The notes: generated by a model not told the origin, from the sequence alone. 64,000 bases of DNA from Eubacterium nodatum ATCC 33099 (GCA_000510425.1 AZKM01000024.1:57347-121346), one strand, 5' to 3'. Counted from the first letter of the stretch, positions 26,297-36,734 are shown. Translations and numbers: made by a program.

Positions 26297-29011
26297 TTAT
26301 TTTCCCGCCTTTTTCCTCACATTATCAAGCTGAACCAGAACTTTATCAAGCATCTCTCGGTATTTAACCATCTTGCCCTTTTCCTCTGCAACAACTTTCT
26401 CAGGAGCTTTTGCAAGAAAACCTTTATTTGAAAGTTTCTTTTCTACTCTCTCAACTTCTTTAATAAGTTTTTCTTTCTCTTTAGTCAATCTCTCCAATTC
26501 TGCCTCAAAATCCACTAAATCTTCTAAAGGGATGAAAATCTGTGCACCCGGAATAACGGCAGACATTCCGTCTTCAGGAGCTTCACTTTGCTTCGATATA
26601 AAGATAATTTCCGTGATATTTGCAAGATCCCTAATGTAGCTTTCTGCAACCTTCATCTTGTCCAGCGAATTTCCCTCTGTAAGAATTATAGCCGTAAGTT
26701 TCTTTGAAGGTGCTGCATTTGCCTCTGCTCTGATGTTTCTTATTGCAGTAATGGAATCCATTGCTATCTTCAAAACAGCTTCTTCTTCTGGAAAATTTCT
26801 GCATTCAGAAGCTTTCGGCCAAACTGCACTGATAAGATATCCCTCTCTTACTTCTTCAACTCTTTTATGAGGAAGGTGACTCCAAATTTCTTCCGTAATG
26901 AAAGGCATATATGGATGAAGAAGTTTTAACATATTTTTCAAAAGGTATACCAAAACTGTGCGAACAATTTTTTTATCATCTTCATCCTCGCTCCACAGAC
27001 GTTTCTTGACAAGTTCAATATACCAGTCACAGTATTCGTTCCAAATAAGCTCATAAACCCTCTGTCCTGCCAAAGCAAGATCCAGTTTTTCCATAGTTTC
27101 AGTAACATATTCAACAGCATCATTCAGCCTGCTTATCATCCATTTGTCGGGAGCTTTCAAATCCATCTCTGAAATATCAAAATTATCTTCAAAGATTCCC
27201 TCCTCAAGGGGCAGGAACTTCTCATTCTCATCCTGAAGATTCATGATTACAAATCGTGAAGCATTCCATAGCTTGTTTGCAAAATTTCTTGAAGCCAGTA
27301 TTCTCTCGTCCTGATAGCGCATATCATTTCCGGGAGTTATTCCTGTAATAAGCATAAATCTGAGAGCATCGGCACCGTACTTTTCTATCTCTTTCAGCGG
27401 ATCAATTCCATTTCCTAATGATTTACTCATTTTGCGCCCCTGAGCATCTCGTACAAGACCGTGCACATAAACCTTTTCAAAAGGAATCTCCTTCATAGCT
27501 TCACAACCTGCAAATACCATTCTGACAATCCAGAAAAAGATTATATCGTAGCCTGTGACCAGAATATCAGTTGGATAAAAATATTCAAGTTCCGGAGTCT
27601 TTTCGGGCCAGCCCAAAGTAGAAAAAGGCCACAATGCTGATGAAAACCAGGTGTCAAGCACATCTTCATCTTGTCTTAAATCCTTGCTTCCGCATTTTGG
27701 ACAAAACGAAGGATCTTCTTCAGAAACGATAATTTCACCACAATCCCGGCAATACCAGGCAGGAATTCTATGCCCCCACCATAGCTGTCTGGAAATACAC
27801 CAGTCACGAATTTCATTAAGCCAATGAAGATATATTTTTTCAAAGCGTTCCGGTACATGCTTGAGATTTCCGGATGTTGCTGCTTCTATAGCGGGTTTTG
27901 CAAGGGTTTCCATCTTTACAAACCACTGATCCGAAAGCATAGGTTCTATTACTGTACCGCATCTGTAACATTCACCCACCGGAATTGTCAATGTATCGAT
28001 CTTAACTAAATAACCGGCTTTTTCTAAGTCTTCAACCCATGCCTTTCTGCACTCATATCTATCCATTCCACAATATTTACCGGCATGCTCATTCATCGTG
28101 GCATCAAGGTTTATACATGATATTATTTCAAGTTCATGTCTCTGTCCCACCTCAAAATCGTTAGGGTCATGTGCAGGAGTTATTTTAACTGCACCTGTAC
28201 CCTTTTCCGGATCCGGATATGGATCTGTAATAACAGGAATTTCTCTGTCTACAAGTGGTAAAATAACTTTCTTACCAACCATATCCTTGTATCTTTCATC
28301 TTCAGGATTAACTGCAATGGCAATATCTCCAAACATGGTTTCAGGTCTTGAGGTGGCAACTACAATATCTTCTCCATTTTTTTCTGCTGCCGGGTATCTG
28401 AAGTACCAGTACATTCCGCTCTTGTCTTTATGCTCAACCTCAGCATCCGAGAGGGAAGTTCCGCAGCTCGGACACCAGTTAATAAGTCTGTTTCCTCTAT
28501 AAATCAAGCCCTGCTCATATAATTTTACAAAGAATGTTCTGACAGCCTTACTACAACCCTCGTCCATTGTAAAGCGTTCTCTACGCCAGTCACAGGAATC
28601 TCCAAGTTTTCTGCATTGTCGAGTGATTCTTCCGCCATATTCTTCCTTCCACGCCCAGGCTCTATTTAGGAAGCCTTCACGCCCCAGGTCCTCTTTTTCA
28701 AGTCCTTCCTCTTCTCTGATTTTTTCCACCACTTTAACTTCAGTGGCTATACTTGCGTGGTCAGAACCGGGAAGCCATAGAGCCGAATAGCCCTGCATTC
28801 GCTTCCATCTGATAAGCACATCCTGAAGAGTCTGGTCAAGAGCATGCCCCATGTGAAGCTGTCCTGTAATATTAGGCGGCGGCATTACAATAGTAAATGG
28901 TTTCTTTTTACTATCCACATCTGCACGAAAAGATCCGCTCTTTTCCCACATTTCATAAATACATTCTTCAAAATCCTTAGGATTATAAGTCTTTGCCAAA
29001 TTTTTTCCCAT
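26297..29011 (-). CDS. valS: Valyl-tRNA synthetase
   Basis: 904 residues. Class I synthetase charging tRNA-Val. The HIGH-type motif is HMGH in [17 protein letters not shown] (about 43-60); KMSKS is in [11 protein letters not shown]. It has a large editing domain, a zinc-type CPxCG segment, an anticodon-binding domain and a C-terminal coiled-coil arm (about 835-900) typical of ValRS. A GAGGAG ribosome binding site precedes the ATG. Expression is controlled by the upstream T-box. Confidence 0.98.
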   Translation of the reverse strand: MGKNLAKTYNPKDFEECIYEMWEKSGSFRADVDSKKKPFTIVMPPPNITGQLHMGHALDQTLQDVLIRWKRMQGYSALWLPGSDHASIATEVKVVEKIREEEGLEKEDLGREGFLNRAWAWKEEYGGRITRQCRKLGDSCDWRRERFTMDEGCSKAVRTFFVKLYEQGLIYRGNRLINWCPSCGTSLSDAEVEHKDKSGMYWYFRYPAAEKNGEDIVVATSRPETMFGDIAIAVNPEDERYKDMVGKKVILPLVDREIPVITDPYPDPEKGTGAVKITPAHDPNDFEVGQRHELEIISCINLDATMNEHAGKYCGMDRYECRKAWVEDLEKAGYLVKIDTLTIPVGECYRCGTVIEPMLSDQWFVKMETLAKPAIEAATSGNLKHVPERFEKIYLHWLNEIRDWCISRQLWWGHRIPAWYCRDCGEIIVSEEDPSFCPKCGSKDLRQDEDVLDTWFSSALWPFSTLGWPEKTPELEYFYPTDILVTGYDIIFFWIVRMVFAGCEAMKEIPFEKVYVHGLVRDAQGRKMSKSLGNGIDPLKEIEKYGADALRFMLITGITPGNDMRYQDERILASRNFANKLWNASRFVIMNLQDENEKFLPLEEGIFEDNFDISEMDLKAPDKWMISRLNDAVEYVTETMEKLDLALAGQRVYELIWNEYCDWYIELVKKRLWSEDEDDKKIVRTVLVYLLKNMLKLLHPYMPFITEEIWSHLPHKRVEEVREGYLISAVWPKASECRNFPEEEAVLKIAMDSITAIRNIRAEANAAPSKKLTAIILTEGNSLDKMKVAESYIRDLANITEIIFISKQSEAPEDGMSAVIPGAQIFIPLEDLVDFEAELERLTKEKEKLIKEVERVEKKLSNKGFLAKAPEKVVAEEKGKMVKYREMLDKVLVQLDNVRKKAGK

Positions 29012-29138
29012 TTAAAAACTCCTCTTTCTCTTGTTTTTCCATTATGCTATGCCGCAAATATCTATATGCAACAGCTTTAATTGGTTTAAAAATTAAAAAA
29101 ATAATGATATTTCATAATAATTTACTAAAACTTATAAT

Positions 29139-29406
29139 AAAAAAGTCCTTTGCAATCTGATTGCAAAGGACGAAAAATCATTTCCGCGGTACCACCTTTA
29201 TTCCGACAAGTTTTCAAGATGCAACAGCACTCCCAATGTAAATAGAAGTTCTGTAAATCAATATAGAAAAGCCGGCTCTCATTCAGCATCCAGGCTCAAG
29301 AGCAACCTTCCCCCACTGCTTCCTCAGAAATCTCTCAGCCACGAATTTCTCTCTCTGTAAAGTGCCTGACAGGGTACTCCTCTCTATCCACGCCTTATTA
29401 AATTAC
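29139..29406 (-). promoter_or_regulatory. T-box riboswitch of valS-folC
   Basis: The conserved T-box core GGTGGTACCGCGG (29184-29196 region) is followed by a strong terminator hairpin (29145-29171) and a T6 run, so uncharged tRNA pairing should favour read-through. Stem I contains the AGTA / GAA loop-E elements. A GTT after GAAG near the end of Stem I is the best specifier candidate, fitting valine; this codon choice is a hand reading. It fills most of the 514-base gap before valS. Confidence 0.92.
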
Positions 29407-29412
29407 TTGAGT

Positions 29413-29441
29413 ATTCTACCATACTTTAGACGTTATGGAAA
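29413..29441 (-). promoter_or_regulatory. Promoter of the valS T-box transcript
   Basis: TAGAAT (29413-29418) preceded by TGG, an extended -10, with a weak TTTCCA -35 at 17-base spacing. Transcription would start near 29406, at the base of the T-box leader. Confidence 0.6.
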
Positions 29442-29525
29442 TACCTTTATGTAATTTTGTCCCGCAGAAATCGATATATTCCACTAACTAAAAAGTCTAA
29501 TGGCTTTGTTTATATTTTTTCTATA

Positions 29526-32450
29526 TTATTTAGTTTTTACTTTTTTAATTCCGGTACGAATACCTGTATACTTATTTCCCCTATAAGTCTTATATGAACG
29601 AACAGCCAAGAAATAAAAAGTGTTTTTCTTTAATTTTTTTATGGTTATCTTAGTCTTTGAAGCGCTCTTTAATTCAATTATTTCACGATTCTTCAAATTT
29701 TTATCTTTGGATAACAGAACTTCATAACCACTAACACCTTTTAATTTTTTTACAGAAACACCTATGGCAGATTTTTTTGCCGTATATACAGGAGTTTTGA
29801 CTAATACAAAGTGGCGATGAGCTGTTCCTGAGTATTTACCTGCAGTTAATTTTCCATATACTGTGGACATTGCTGCAACTTTCACATCGTATAATCTGCC
29901 TTCCTTTAATCCTTTGATAGTATATTTGGAATTAGAAGTGGTGTATTTATGTTTCCATGTTTTACTCTTCGCTTCTTTGTAAGCTATATCATACTTCTCC
30001 GCACTTTCAATCTTCTTGTAATGAACCTCAAGTGCTTTACTCCTATATTTTCCTACGGTTTTTATCAGTTTAGGTGCCGAAGGTGGAACCTGTAAAGGTT
30101 TTACCACTACTTTTGCATAAGGGCGGGTTATTTTAATATCTCCTGTTCCCACCGCACTTACAAAATAAGTTCCCGGTTTGTCAAACTTTTGATTTATTAC
30201 TCCATCATCTCCGCTTAAAATATCAGTTACACTTGCAGGATCGTTATTGATCATCAGTGCGGCATCTTTAATCGGTACAGGATCTCTTGTAATAATGCCG
30301 CCGGCTCCCATGTCATATTTTCTGCCCAATACTTTCAGAGATATGGTTTCTCCCTCCATAATCTCATAATTTTCCTTACTGAACTCTCCAAGATATGATG
30401 GCTCCATCCAATTTTTTTCATAGAAAATGCAAATTTCATCGCCATCATTCAGAGGTTGTTCTCCAACTCCGAGATTAGCCATTTTGTTGTTGATATAGTA
30501 CATGTGGGAACCGTTTGAGTTGATATGCTTCCACATATCTTTTCCTAAAACTTTCATCCAGTTTCCGTTATCACTGCAATCAAACTCATCCTTTTTCGCT
30601 GTGTTCACCTTCAAAGATTTGCGCAAGGCTTTTTCTAGGGCTATGAAAGGAGCCGGTTTTTCCACTGTTATATCTTTGTAATAAGTTTTATCTTTTTCCA
30701 GGTACAGCTTATCCACTGACACAGGAGTTTTGGTCAGCACGGTGCGGTCAACATCCTCAAGTCTGAGAGTTACATTCACAGGTGCAACTTTTATCACTTT
30801 CTTAGCCTTGATTTCAGGATGTTTTTTCAGGCTTACCGTAACTTTAATTTTTCCCGCTTCCAGAGGCTTAACTGTTCCTCTCAAGTGATCGACATCAGCT
30901 TTTACTCCATTTTCAAAGGTATAGTCAACGGTGTTTTCGGTATTCGTAAGTTTTTCTCCTCTGTAGAATACATCAGATTTAACCTTATCGCCCAAAGTGA
31001 TTTCTTCTTTATCCAATTCAAGCTCCACATCATTTGTGGCTTGTTTATAACTTACCTTTATTACGGTATCTTTTTCAATATTGAATTTATAAGTATGGTC
31101 AACACCGTCAAAATGGAATTTTTTTGTTATATCTTCATCATTCAGCGTTACTTTTTTGATTTTTTTATGTGAAGGTTCGTGTATAGTTGCCGTTATCTCG
31201 CTTCCTTCCGGAATTTCCTTCTCGTTAGGCTCCACTGTAAGACCTTCGCCTTCTGTAGTTAATTTAACTTTAGGTTTTTCTTTATAAGTAAAGGTAACCT
31301 CATGGTCGTCTTTAGTTACGGTTTTTTTGATTTCTCCGTTTACAGCGGCATAACCCGGGATATTCGGAGCTTTAAGAGTGTATTCCTTTCCTTCAGAGAA
31401 ATAGTTTTCACCGATCATCTTGTCTGCAAATTTATATAAATCCGCTGTGTCATAATTATTTTTATAATCTGTATAGTAATGTCCGTCTCCGGCAGCTAAT
31501 GCCCATTGGTATCCTTTTTTTGTAATAGTATTATACTCTGCACCTGTATAAGTTTCTGCTTTTTTAAGTTCTTCCCCTGATTCTGTCTGACACTTAATTG
31601 TAACAGGCTGCGGGTTTACCACTCCCCTTGTGTTCTCAGCAGTAGCTTTACCGGATGTGTCAAAGACTCTGGTAAAAATAAGCTGACCGCTTGGAGTTCC
31701 ATAAGAGTTATGTGTAGGATTTTCAAAATTTCTAAAAAAGATGCCTGTGGTATTTCCCTTATTCGGTTTACCCAAGCTTTCAATTGTTGAAGGTAATGTT
31801 ATCTCGCTTACTGCACTAAGTGCAAATGCCTGATCGGCAATATGCGTTAAATTTTGCGGTAAGTCTATTTTTTTAATGCTTGTATTCTTAAATGCGGAAT
31901 CACCGATTTTTTTAATGCTGTCCGGTAATGTAATCTTCGATAATTTTACGCACTGATAAAAGGCATCCGTACCTATTTCATCAAGCTGAATTCCTTCTTC
32001 AAAAGTTACATTCTCTAACTTTTGATTGCCGAAAAATGTCCTTTCCCCTAAAGTTTTCACACTTTTCGGTATAGCGACTTCTTTAAGGTCATTTCCCTGA
32101 AATGCCCATGTACCTGTATTTTCAAGGGTACTTGGCAATTTTACAGACTTAAGCGGATTTTTGATGTTCTGGCTATAAGTTCCCCATAGAAAAGCCTTAT
32201 TTCCTAAAGATTTAACCTCTACACCATCAATAGTTTCAGGAATAACAAGGTCGGTAGGATTGTCATAGTTTTTTCCGCCTTTAAATCCCTTTAATTTACC
32301 CGTCGCCTTATCGAAGTTCCAATCACTTTCGGCGACTTCTTTACCGGTACCTGCAGGCTCTGCAAATGTGAGCACTGGCATATACGAAACCAGCATCAGC
32401 ACTGCCAATACACCTACAATGAATTTTTTCATTTTTAAACTGTAATCCAT
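29526..32450 (-). CDS. Secreted multidomain surface protein: BspA-type LRR, MucBP-like, B-repeat, transcobalamin-like DUF4430 and Fn3 domains
   Basis: 974 residues from the ATG at 32450, chosen for its GAGAGGAGG site; an upstream ATG at 32468 lacks one. Order: signal peptide (about 1-30, ending TFAEP), BspA-type leucine-rich repeats (30-235), a MucBP-like domain (280-390), an InlB-type B repeat (392-468), an Ig-like segment, a DUF4430 domain (557-677) with the MYYINN and LNDGDEICIFY signatures, a beta-rich segment, and two Fn3 domains (792-974). There is no LPXTG anchor; attachment is unclear. DUF4430 resembles the C-terminal domain of transcobalamin. A cobalamin-type riboswitch lies directly upstream, so a role in capturing corrinoids at the cell surface is inferred. 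It seems monocistronic. Confidence 0.88.
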   Translation of the reverse strand: MDYSLKMKKFIVGVLAVLMLVSYMPVLTFAEPAGTGKEVAESDWNFDKATGKLKGFKGGKNYDNPTDLVIPETIDGVEVKSLGNKAFLWGTYSQNIKNPLKSVKLPSTLENTGTWAFQGNDLKEVAIPKSVKTLGERTFFGNQKLENVTFEEGIQLDEIGTDAFYQCVKLSKITLPDSIKKIGDSAFKNTSIKKIDLPQNLTHIADQAFALSAVSEITLPSTIESLGKPNKGNTTGIFFRNFENPTHNSYGTPSGQLIFTRVFDTSGKATAENTRGVVNPQPVTIKCQTESGEELKKAETYTGAEYNTITKKGYQWALAAGDGHYYTDYKNNYDTADLYKFADKMIGENYFSEGKEYTLKAPNIPGYAAVNGEIKKTVTKDDHEVTFTYKEKPKVKLTTEGEGLTVEPNEKEIPEGSEITATIHEPSHKKIKKVTLNDEDITKKFHFDGVDHTYKFNIEKDTVIKVSYKQATNDVELELDKEEITLGDKVKSDVFYRGEKLTNTENTVDYTFENGVKADVDHLRGTVKPLEAGKIKVTVSLKKHPEIKAKKVIKVAPVNVTLRLEDVDRTVLTKTPVSVDKLYLEKDKTYYKDITVEKPAPFIALEKALRKSLKVNTAKKDEFDCSDNGNWMKVLGKDMWKHINSNGSHMYYINNKMANLGVGEQPLNDGDEICIFYEKNWMEPSYLGEFSKENYEIMEGETISLKVLGRKYDMGAGGIITRDPVPIKDAALMINNDPASVTDILSGDDGVINQKFDKPGTYFVSAVGTGDIKITRPYAKVVVKPLQVPPSAPKLIKTVGKYRSKALEVHYKKIESAEKYDIAYKEAKSKTWKHKYTTSNSKYTIKGLKEGRLYDVKVAAMSTVYGKLTAGKYSGTAHRHFVLVKTPVYTAKKSAIGVSVKKLKGVSGYEVLLSKDKNLKNREIIELKSASKTKITIKKLKKNTFYFLAVRSYKTYRGNKYTGIRTGIKKVKTK

Positions 32451-32540
32451 TAAAATTCCTCCTCTCAATTAGGATACTGAAAAATCAGTCTTTCATCACT
32501 CAACAATAACTATGTTCTCTCACCAATCCCCTGATATTAC

Positions 32541-32569
32541 AAAAAAAGAAGATACTCTAAAGTATCCCC
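32541..32569 (-). terminator. Expression-platform terminator behind the cobalamin riboswitch
   Basis: GATACT-TTAG-AGTATC hairpin (32551-32566) followed by TTC and a T7 run on the minus strand. It lies between the riboswitch and the LRR gene, so it is an attenuator rather than the end of an operon. Confidence 0.8.
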
Positions 32570-32599
32570 GTTTTTGCATACAAAATTCTCTGCCTATCA

Positions 32600-32812
32600 C
32601 TAAGGCAGCTTTTAATCACCTGTCTTCTGGCTTGTGTTAAAATTTGCGAGCATGACTTACCTTCCCATATTCATACAGTGGAAACTATTATAAGTTAAAA
32701 CATCTCTGCACCCTGCAGGAGTTCTTCAGTCTGCTCTCACACTCACAGCGCCGGTCAGCGCGAGGCTCATACAGGCTAACCTCTATCTTATTTCAAAAAG
32801 GTTTTCCTCTTC
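32600..32812 (-). promoter_or_regulatory. Cobalamin-type riboswitch upstream of the LRR surface protein
   Basis: On the minus strand a B12-box-like AGCCAGAAGACAGG (32619-32632) is preceded by CCACTG and ATGGGAAGG, the 3' half of the cobalamin aptamer. The 5' half is divergent: a GCTGACC segment stands where GCTGCCCCCGC is usual, so this may be a variant. A CTGCC/GGCAG hairpin and then a terminator follow. High cobalamin should stop transcription of the LRR gene. The nrdB gene is upstream, not downstream, so is not the target. Confidence 0.75.
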
Positions 32813-32850
32813 CCTCATTCCTTTTAAGCATATATGTGATATATGCCGTG

Positions 32851-32877
32851 ATTATATTATTCAATTTTAATAATCAA
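32851..32877 (-). promoter_or_regulatory. Probable promoter of the cobalamin riboswitch transcript
   Basis: TATAAT (32851-32856) with TTGATT 15 bases upstream (32872-32877). The spacer is short, but the position just before the aptamer fits. The remaining 130 bases up to the nrdB stop are AT-rich with no gene seen. Confidence 0.5.
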
Positions 32878-33009
32878 TATCTATTATGACTTTAACTGTA
32901 ATTCCTCTAAATGTCAAGAATTGTTTGCAATTATATGTATAAATGATTTCATTAAAAAACCAAAGTTTTTACAAGTTATTACGAAGTATAGAACTCATAT
33001 TCTCCGCTC

Positions 33010-34092
33010 TTATAAATCATCTTCAATGGCACTGCTCTTTGCATATGCGGTTGACCTTGCCTCAAAGAAATCTGTTTTCACCATGTTAGCATCTGCATAC
33101 TGAGAAACCCATCCCATATTCTCCGGTTCACAATCATAGCCCTCATACAATGTTCCCAGACCCAGTGAAGAATATCTCTGATTCCCTAAATACTTAATAT
33201 ATCCTTCAACCATGGTTTCATTAAGCCCCGGTATATCATTTCCTATCACATATTTTCCCCAGGAAATTTCCTGTTCGACACCCTCTTTAATCATCTCTCG
33301 AATAATCTCCAGATTTTTTTCATTAAACAGATCCGGTTCTTCCTTGCGAAGCTCCATTAACATATTTCTAAAAAGCCACAGATGTGTGTTCTCATCCCTG
33401 TTGATATATCTGATTTCCTGCACACTTCCCGGCATCTTGCCATTTCTGCCCAAATTATAAAAAAACATGAAGCCGGAATAAAAGTAAATCCCCTCAAGGA
33501 TAAAATTTGCAATACACACCCTAAGAAAACTTTCCCTGCTTTGACTTTCAACGAATTCATTGTACAAGTCACCGATAAAACGATTTCTGTTCAAAAGATG
33601 CTTGTCAGTTTTCCATTGATATAAAATGTCATTTCTTTCTGTGGGATTACAGATAGTATCAAGCATGTAGCTATAGCTTTGACTATGTATACATTCCTGA
33701 AAAGTCTGAATGGACAAACAAAGATTTATTTCATTTGCCGTTACAAATTGTCCTATATTAGGCAGGTTCGCAGACTGCACAGAATCCAGATATACCAGAA
33801 AACTTAAGATTTTATCGTATGCAGCTCTTTCAGAGGATAAAAGATTTGGATAATCGCTTTTATCTTGGTTCATATTGATTTCTTCAGGAATCCAAAAGTT
33901 ATTCATTGCCTGTCTGTACCAGTCTGAAACCCACTCGTACTTCATGTTATTAAAGTCATTAATATTGGTTGTATTGAAATTTATTAACCTTCTGTTTCTG
34001 ACATTTATGTCCCCCTCAGGGTTAAAAAGTGGTTTGCGCATTATTTTCTCACTCATTCTACTCTTGTATGATATTTTCAGAAACTGAATCAT
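33010..34092 (-). CDS. nrdB: Ribonucleoside-diphosphate reductase class I, beta subunit
   Basis: Class I small subunit that holds the di-iron/tyrosyl radical cofactor. Metal ligands appear in order: Asp in YLDSVQ, Glu and His in QECIHSQSY, Glu in LEGIYF, Glu and His in RDENTHLW. The radical tyrosine is the Y of IHSQSY, so this is not a Tyr-less class Ic type. Start uncertain: the ATG at 34092 follows AAAGGAGG but with only two bases of spacing; the family usually starts near MRKPLFNPEGD (ATG 34041), and the frame is open to 34131. It forms an operon with nrdA. Confidence 0.94.
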   Translation of the reverse strand: MIQFLKISYKSRMSEKIMRKPLFNPEGDINVRNRRLINFNTTNINDFNNMKYEWVSDWYRQAMNNFWIPEEINMNQDKSDYPNLLSSERAAYDKILSFLVYLDSVQSANLPNIGQFVTANEINLCLSIQTFQECIHSQSYSYMLDTICNPTERNDILYQWKTDKHLLNRNRFIGDLYNEFVESQSRESFLRVCIANFILEGIYFYSGFMFFYNLGRNGKMPGSVQEIRYINRDENTHLWLFRNMLMELRKEEPDLFNEKNLEIIREMIKEGVEQEISWGKYVIGNDIPGLNETMVEGYIKYLGNQRYSSLGLGTLYEGYDCEPENMGWVSQYADANMVKTDFFEARSTAYAKSSAIEDDL

Positions 34093-34163
34093 ACCCTCCT
34101 TTCTGCTTTTACCGTTTTTGGCATAATACATTCAAATACTGATATTCTTTGATTGCACTTAAA

Positions 34164-36677
34164 TCATGCCGAACAACTGTCACAGTCATCCGGATCCAAA
34201 GCTTTAGACCTTACATAATACACAGTTTTAACGCCCTCTTCCCAGGCTAAGATATATAAATTAAGCAGCCGGCTCATCTTATATTCATTATTTATCCAGA
34301 AGTTAAAACTCTGAGCCTGGTCAATATGCCTCTGGCGAATCCCTGCAGCCTTTACTGACCATACTTGATCTATATAATGAGCCTGCTTGTAATACCAGTA
34401 GGTTTCCATTGAAAGTTCCGGTGCAACCCTCGGCAAAATAGACCCCTTCTTTTCCTCCAGGAAAAATTTATTCATTACCGGATCAAGCCCTGCCGTAGTT
34501 CCTATAAGAATTGAAGTGGAGCTGGTCGGTGCCGTTGCCATAAGCCACGCATTTCTCATTCCGAAATCAGCAACATTTTTTCTGAGTTCCTTCCATTTTT
34601 CAGAATTATAGCCACGACGTTCAAAGTATTCTCCGGTTTGCCATTCACTCCCCTCAAAAAACCTGTAGGAACCTCTTTCCTTTGCAAGTTCATTGCCGGC
34701 TTTGACCGCTGCATATCCTATTTCTTCAAATACTCTGTCTACAAATCTGAGATGTTCTTCTGACTCCCACTTAATCTTATTTTTAGCCAGCATGTGATGA
34801 TACCCTGATACTCCAAGTCCCACTGCTCTATACTTCTGATTGGTGAGTTCTGCATCCTTTATAGGGTAAAAATTTAAATCAATTACATTATCTAATGCCC
34901 GCACCACAGTTGCAGTCAATTCCTCTATTTCGTGACTATCCGCAACATCTATATTACCCAGACAAAGAGAAGCCAAATTGCACACCACAAAATCTCCCGG
35001 TTTAGCCTTTGTAACGATTACATCGTCCCCCTCTTTCGTTGAAACACAGGTACTTATAAGTTCGGCTTCACTCATATTCTGTGCAATCTCCGTACACAAG
35101 TTTGAGCAGTAAATCATACCTCTGTGTTTATTTGGATTCATTCGGTTTACGGTGTCACGATAAAAAGCGAAAGGTGTTCCTGTTTCAACAGCAGATTTTA
35201 AAATCAGCCTTACAAGATCCTTCAGACCTATTACTCGCTTGGAAATCCTTACATCATTGACACATTCCCAATACTTGTTTTCCCAGTCCTTTCCGAAGGT
35301 ATCTTCAAGGCAGTACCCCTTTACCTGCATAATCTCATGGGGATCCATCAAATACCAGTCCCTGTTCAGATCCTCTTTAGCAAGTTTCCAGAATAAGTCA
35401 GGATAACACACTCCGGGGAAAATATCGTGAGCTTTCATTCTATCATCTCCGTTATTAGTTCTCAGCTGAAGAAACTCCGGCAAATCCTTGTGCCAGGCAT
35501 CGAGATACACAGCCACCGCACCCTGTCTCATTCCCAGCTGATCCACCGCAACTGCCGTATCATTCACAACTTTGATCCACCTGATAACTCCGCCGCTGGC
35601 ACCTTCAAATCCTCTTATGCTACCGCCCCTCGATCTCACCTTGCCAAAATACATTCCCATTCCGCCACCGAACTTGGAAACATTGGCGAATTTTGAAACA
35701 CTGTTATAAATTCCGTCTAAAGAATCAGGTACAGTGTCTATGAAGCAGCTGGACAGCTGATGATATGGCTTTCTTGCATTTGACTGTGTCGGTGTTGCCA
35801 TGGTAACTCTATGAAGGCTCATCATATCATAAAATTTTTTTACCCAGTTCAGTCTGTTATTTTCTTCTTTCATGGCCAGATGCATCGCAATTCCGATATA
35901 CATTTCCTGGGGAGACTCCAAAATCACATGAGCATGATTATGAATTAAATACCTGTTAATCAAAAGGTCAAGGCCTGCATAAGTAAAAAGATTATTTCTA
36001 TCAGGCTCCATCATTTCCGCAATTTTTTCAACTTCTTTTTTCGTGTAATTTTCAAGTATGTATCTTCCGTACAAACCTTCATCGGTCAGGTAACGAAGTT
36101 TTTCGTAAAACGAAGTGATTCCAAAATTTTCTTCAGTCTTTCGCAGTTCTCGGCTGAAAGAGTAGTAAAGAAGCCTGCCCGCAATCTTTTCCCATTTAGG
36201 TTCTTCCTGTGTTGTAAGTTCCGCCGCCGATTTCGTCAAAAGTTCAAGTCTGCCTTCAAGGCTTAAATCAGGCTTTTGCATTGAGATGTATTTTGCCGCA
36301 AGCCTTCCTATATCGTAACTCTCATAACTGTTCTGTATATCTGCAATAACTTCTGTAAGCTCCTTGTCTCCGATCTTTGCAACCAGATTTTCCCTGATTT
36401 TTCGCATTTCCGTTCTTTTTTCACGATAAAGAATATAGCTCTTTGCAGCATTATAACAGCCGTTTTCCATTATAACCTGTTCTACAACATCCTGAATTTC
36501 TTCAACTTCAGCCTTATCTCTGTCTGCAAATTTTTCTTCCACCTGCATGAGCAAACCTTTGATTTTTTCATCATCAAAAAATTCTCCTACAGATTCAAAG
36601 GCCTTTGCCATAGCTTTAGTTATCTTTTCCGGAAAATAAGGCTGTTCAACCATGCTTCTCTTTATAATTGTCTTCAT
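34164..36677 (-). CDS. nrdA: Ribonucleoside-diphosphate reductase class I, alpha subunit
   Basis: 837 residues from the ATG at 36677, chosen for the AGGAGC site; the frame is open to 36758, upstream of the promoter. The large subunit reduces NDPs to dNDPs. An N-terminal ATP-cone (about 1-90) gives allosteric activity control, followed by the ten-stranded barrel with active-site cysteines in SSCFID and CNLASLC segments and MNPNKHRGMIYCSNLCTEI. The C-terminus ends with the redox cysteine pair CDSCSA. Confidence 0.96.
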   Translation of the reverse strand: MKTIIKRSMVEQPYFPEKITKAMAKAFESVGEFFDDEKIKGLLMQVEEKFADRDKAEVEEIQDVVEQVIMENGCYNAAKSYILYREKRTEMRKIRENLVAKIGDKELTEVIADIQNSYESYDIGRLAAKYISMQKPDLSLEGRLELLTKSAAELTTQEEPKWEKIAGRLLYYSFSRELRKTEENFGITSFYEKLRYLTDEGLYGRYILENYTKKEVEKIAEMMEPDRNNLFTYAGLDLLINRYLIHNHAHVILESPQEMYIGIAMHLAMKEENNRLNWVKKFYDMMSLHRVTMATPTQSNARKPYHQLSSCFIDTVPDSLDGIYNSVSKFANVSKFGGGMGMYFGKVRSRGGSIRGFEGASGGVIRWIKVVNDTAVAVDQLGMRQGAVAVYLDAWHKDLPEFLQLRTNNGDDRMKAHDIFPGVCYPDLFWKLAKEDLNRDWYLMDPHEIMQVKGYCLEDTFGKDWENKYWECVNDVRISKRVIGLKDLVRLILKSAVETGTPFAFYRDTVNRMNPNKHRGMIYCSNLCTEIAQNMSEAELISTCVSTKEGDDVIVTKAKPGDFVVCNLASLCLGNIDVADSHEIEELTATVVRALDNVIDLNFYPIKDAELTNQKYRAVGLGVSGYHHMLAKNKIKWESEEHLRFVDRVFEEIGYAAVKAGNELAKERGSYRFFEGSEWQTGEYFERRGYNSEKWKELRKNVADFGMRNAWLMATAPTSSTSILIGTTAGLDPVMNKFFLEEKKGSILPRVAPELSMETYWYYKQAHYIDQVWSVKAAGIRQRHIDQAQSFNFWINNEYKMSRLLNLYILAWEEGVKTVYYVRSKALDPDDCDSCSA

Positions 36678-36705
36678 AAAAATGCTCCTAACATAAAAAT
36701 GTAAT

Positions 36706-36734
36706 ACTTTACACCATAAAGTATAAAATTTCAA
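36706..36734 (-). promoter_or_regulatory. nrdAB promoter
   Basis: TTGAAA (36729-36734), 17-base spacer, TAAAGT (36706-36711). The transcript would start near 36699 just before the nrdA ribosome binding site. Confidence 0.55.

Noticed and set aside
33010..36677. Cobalamin riboswitch as a control of the nrdAB operon
   Set aside because: Riboswitch and nrdAB are both on the minus strand, but the riboswitch lies downstream of nrdB; the next gene after its terminator is the LRR protein, and nrdA has its own promoter.
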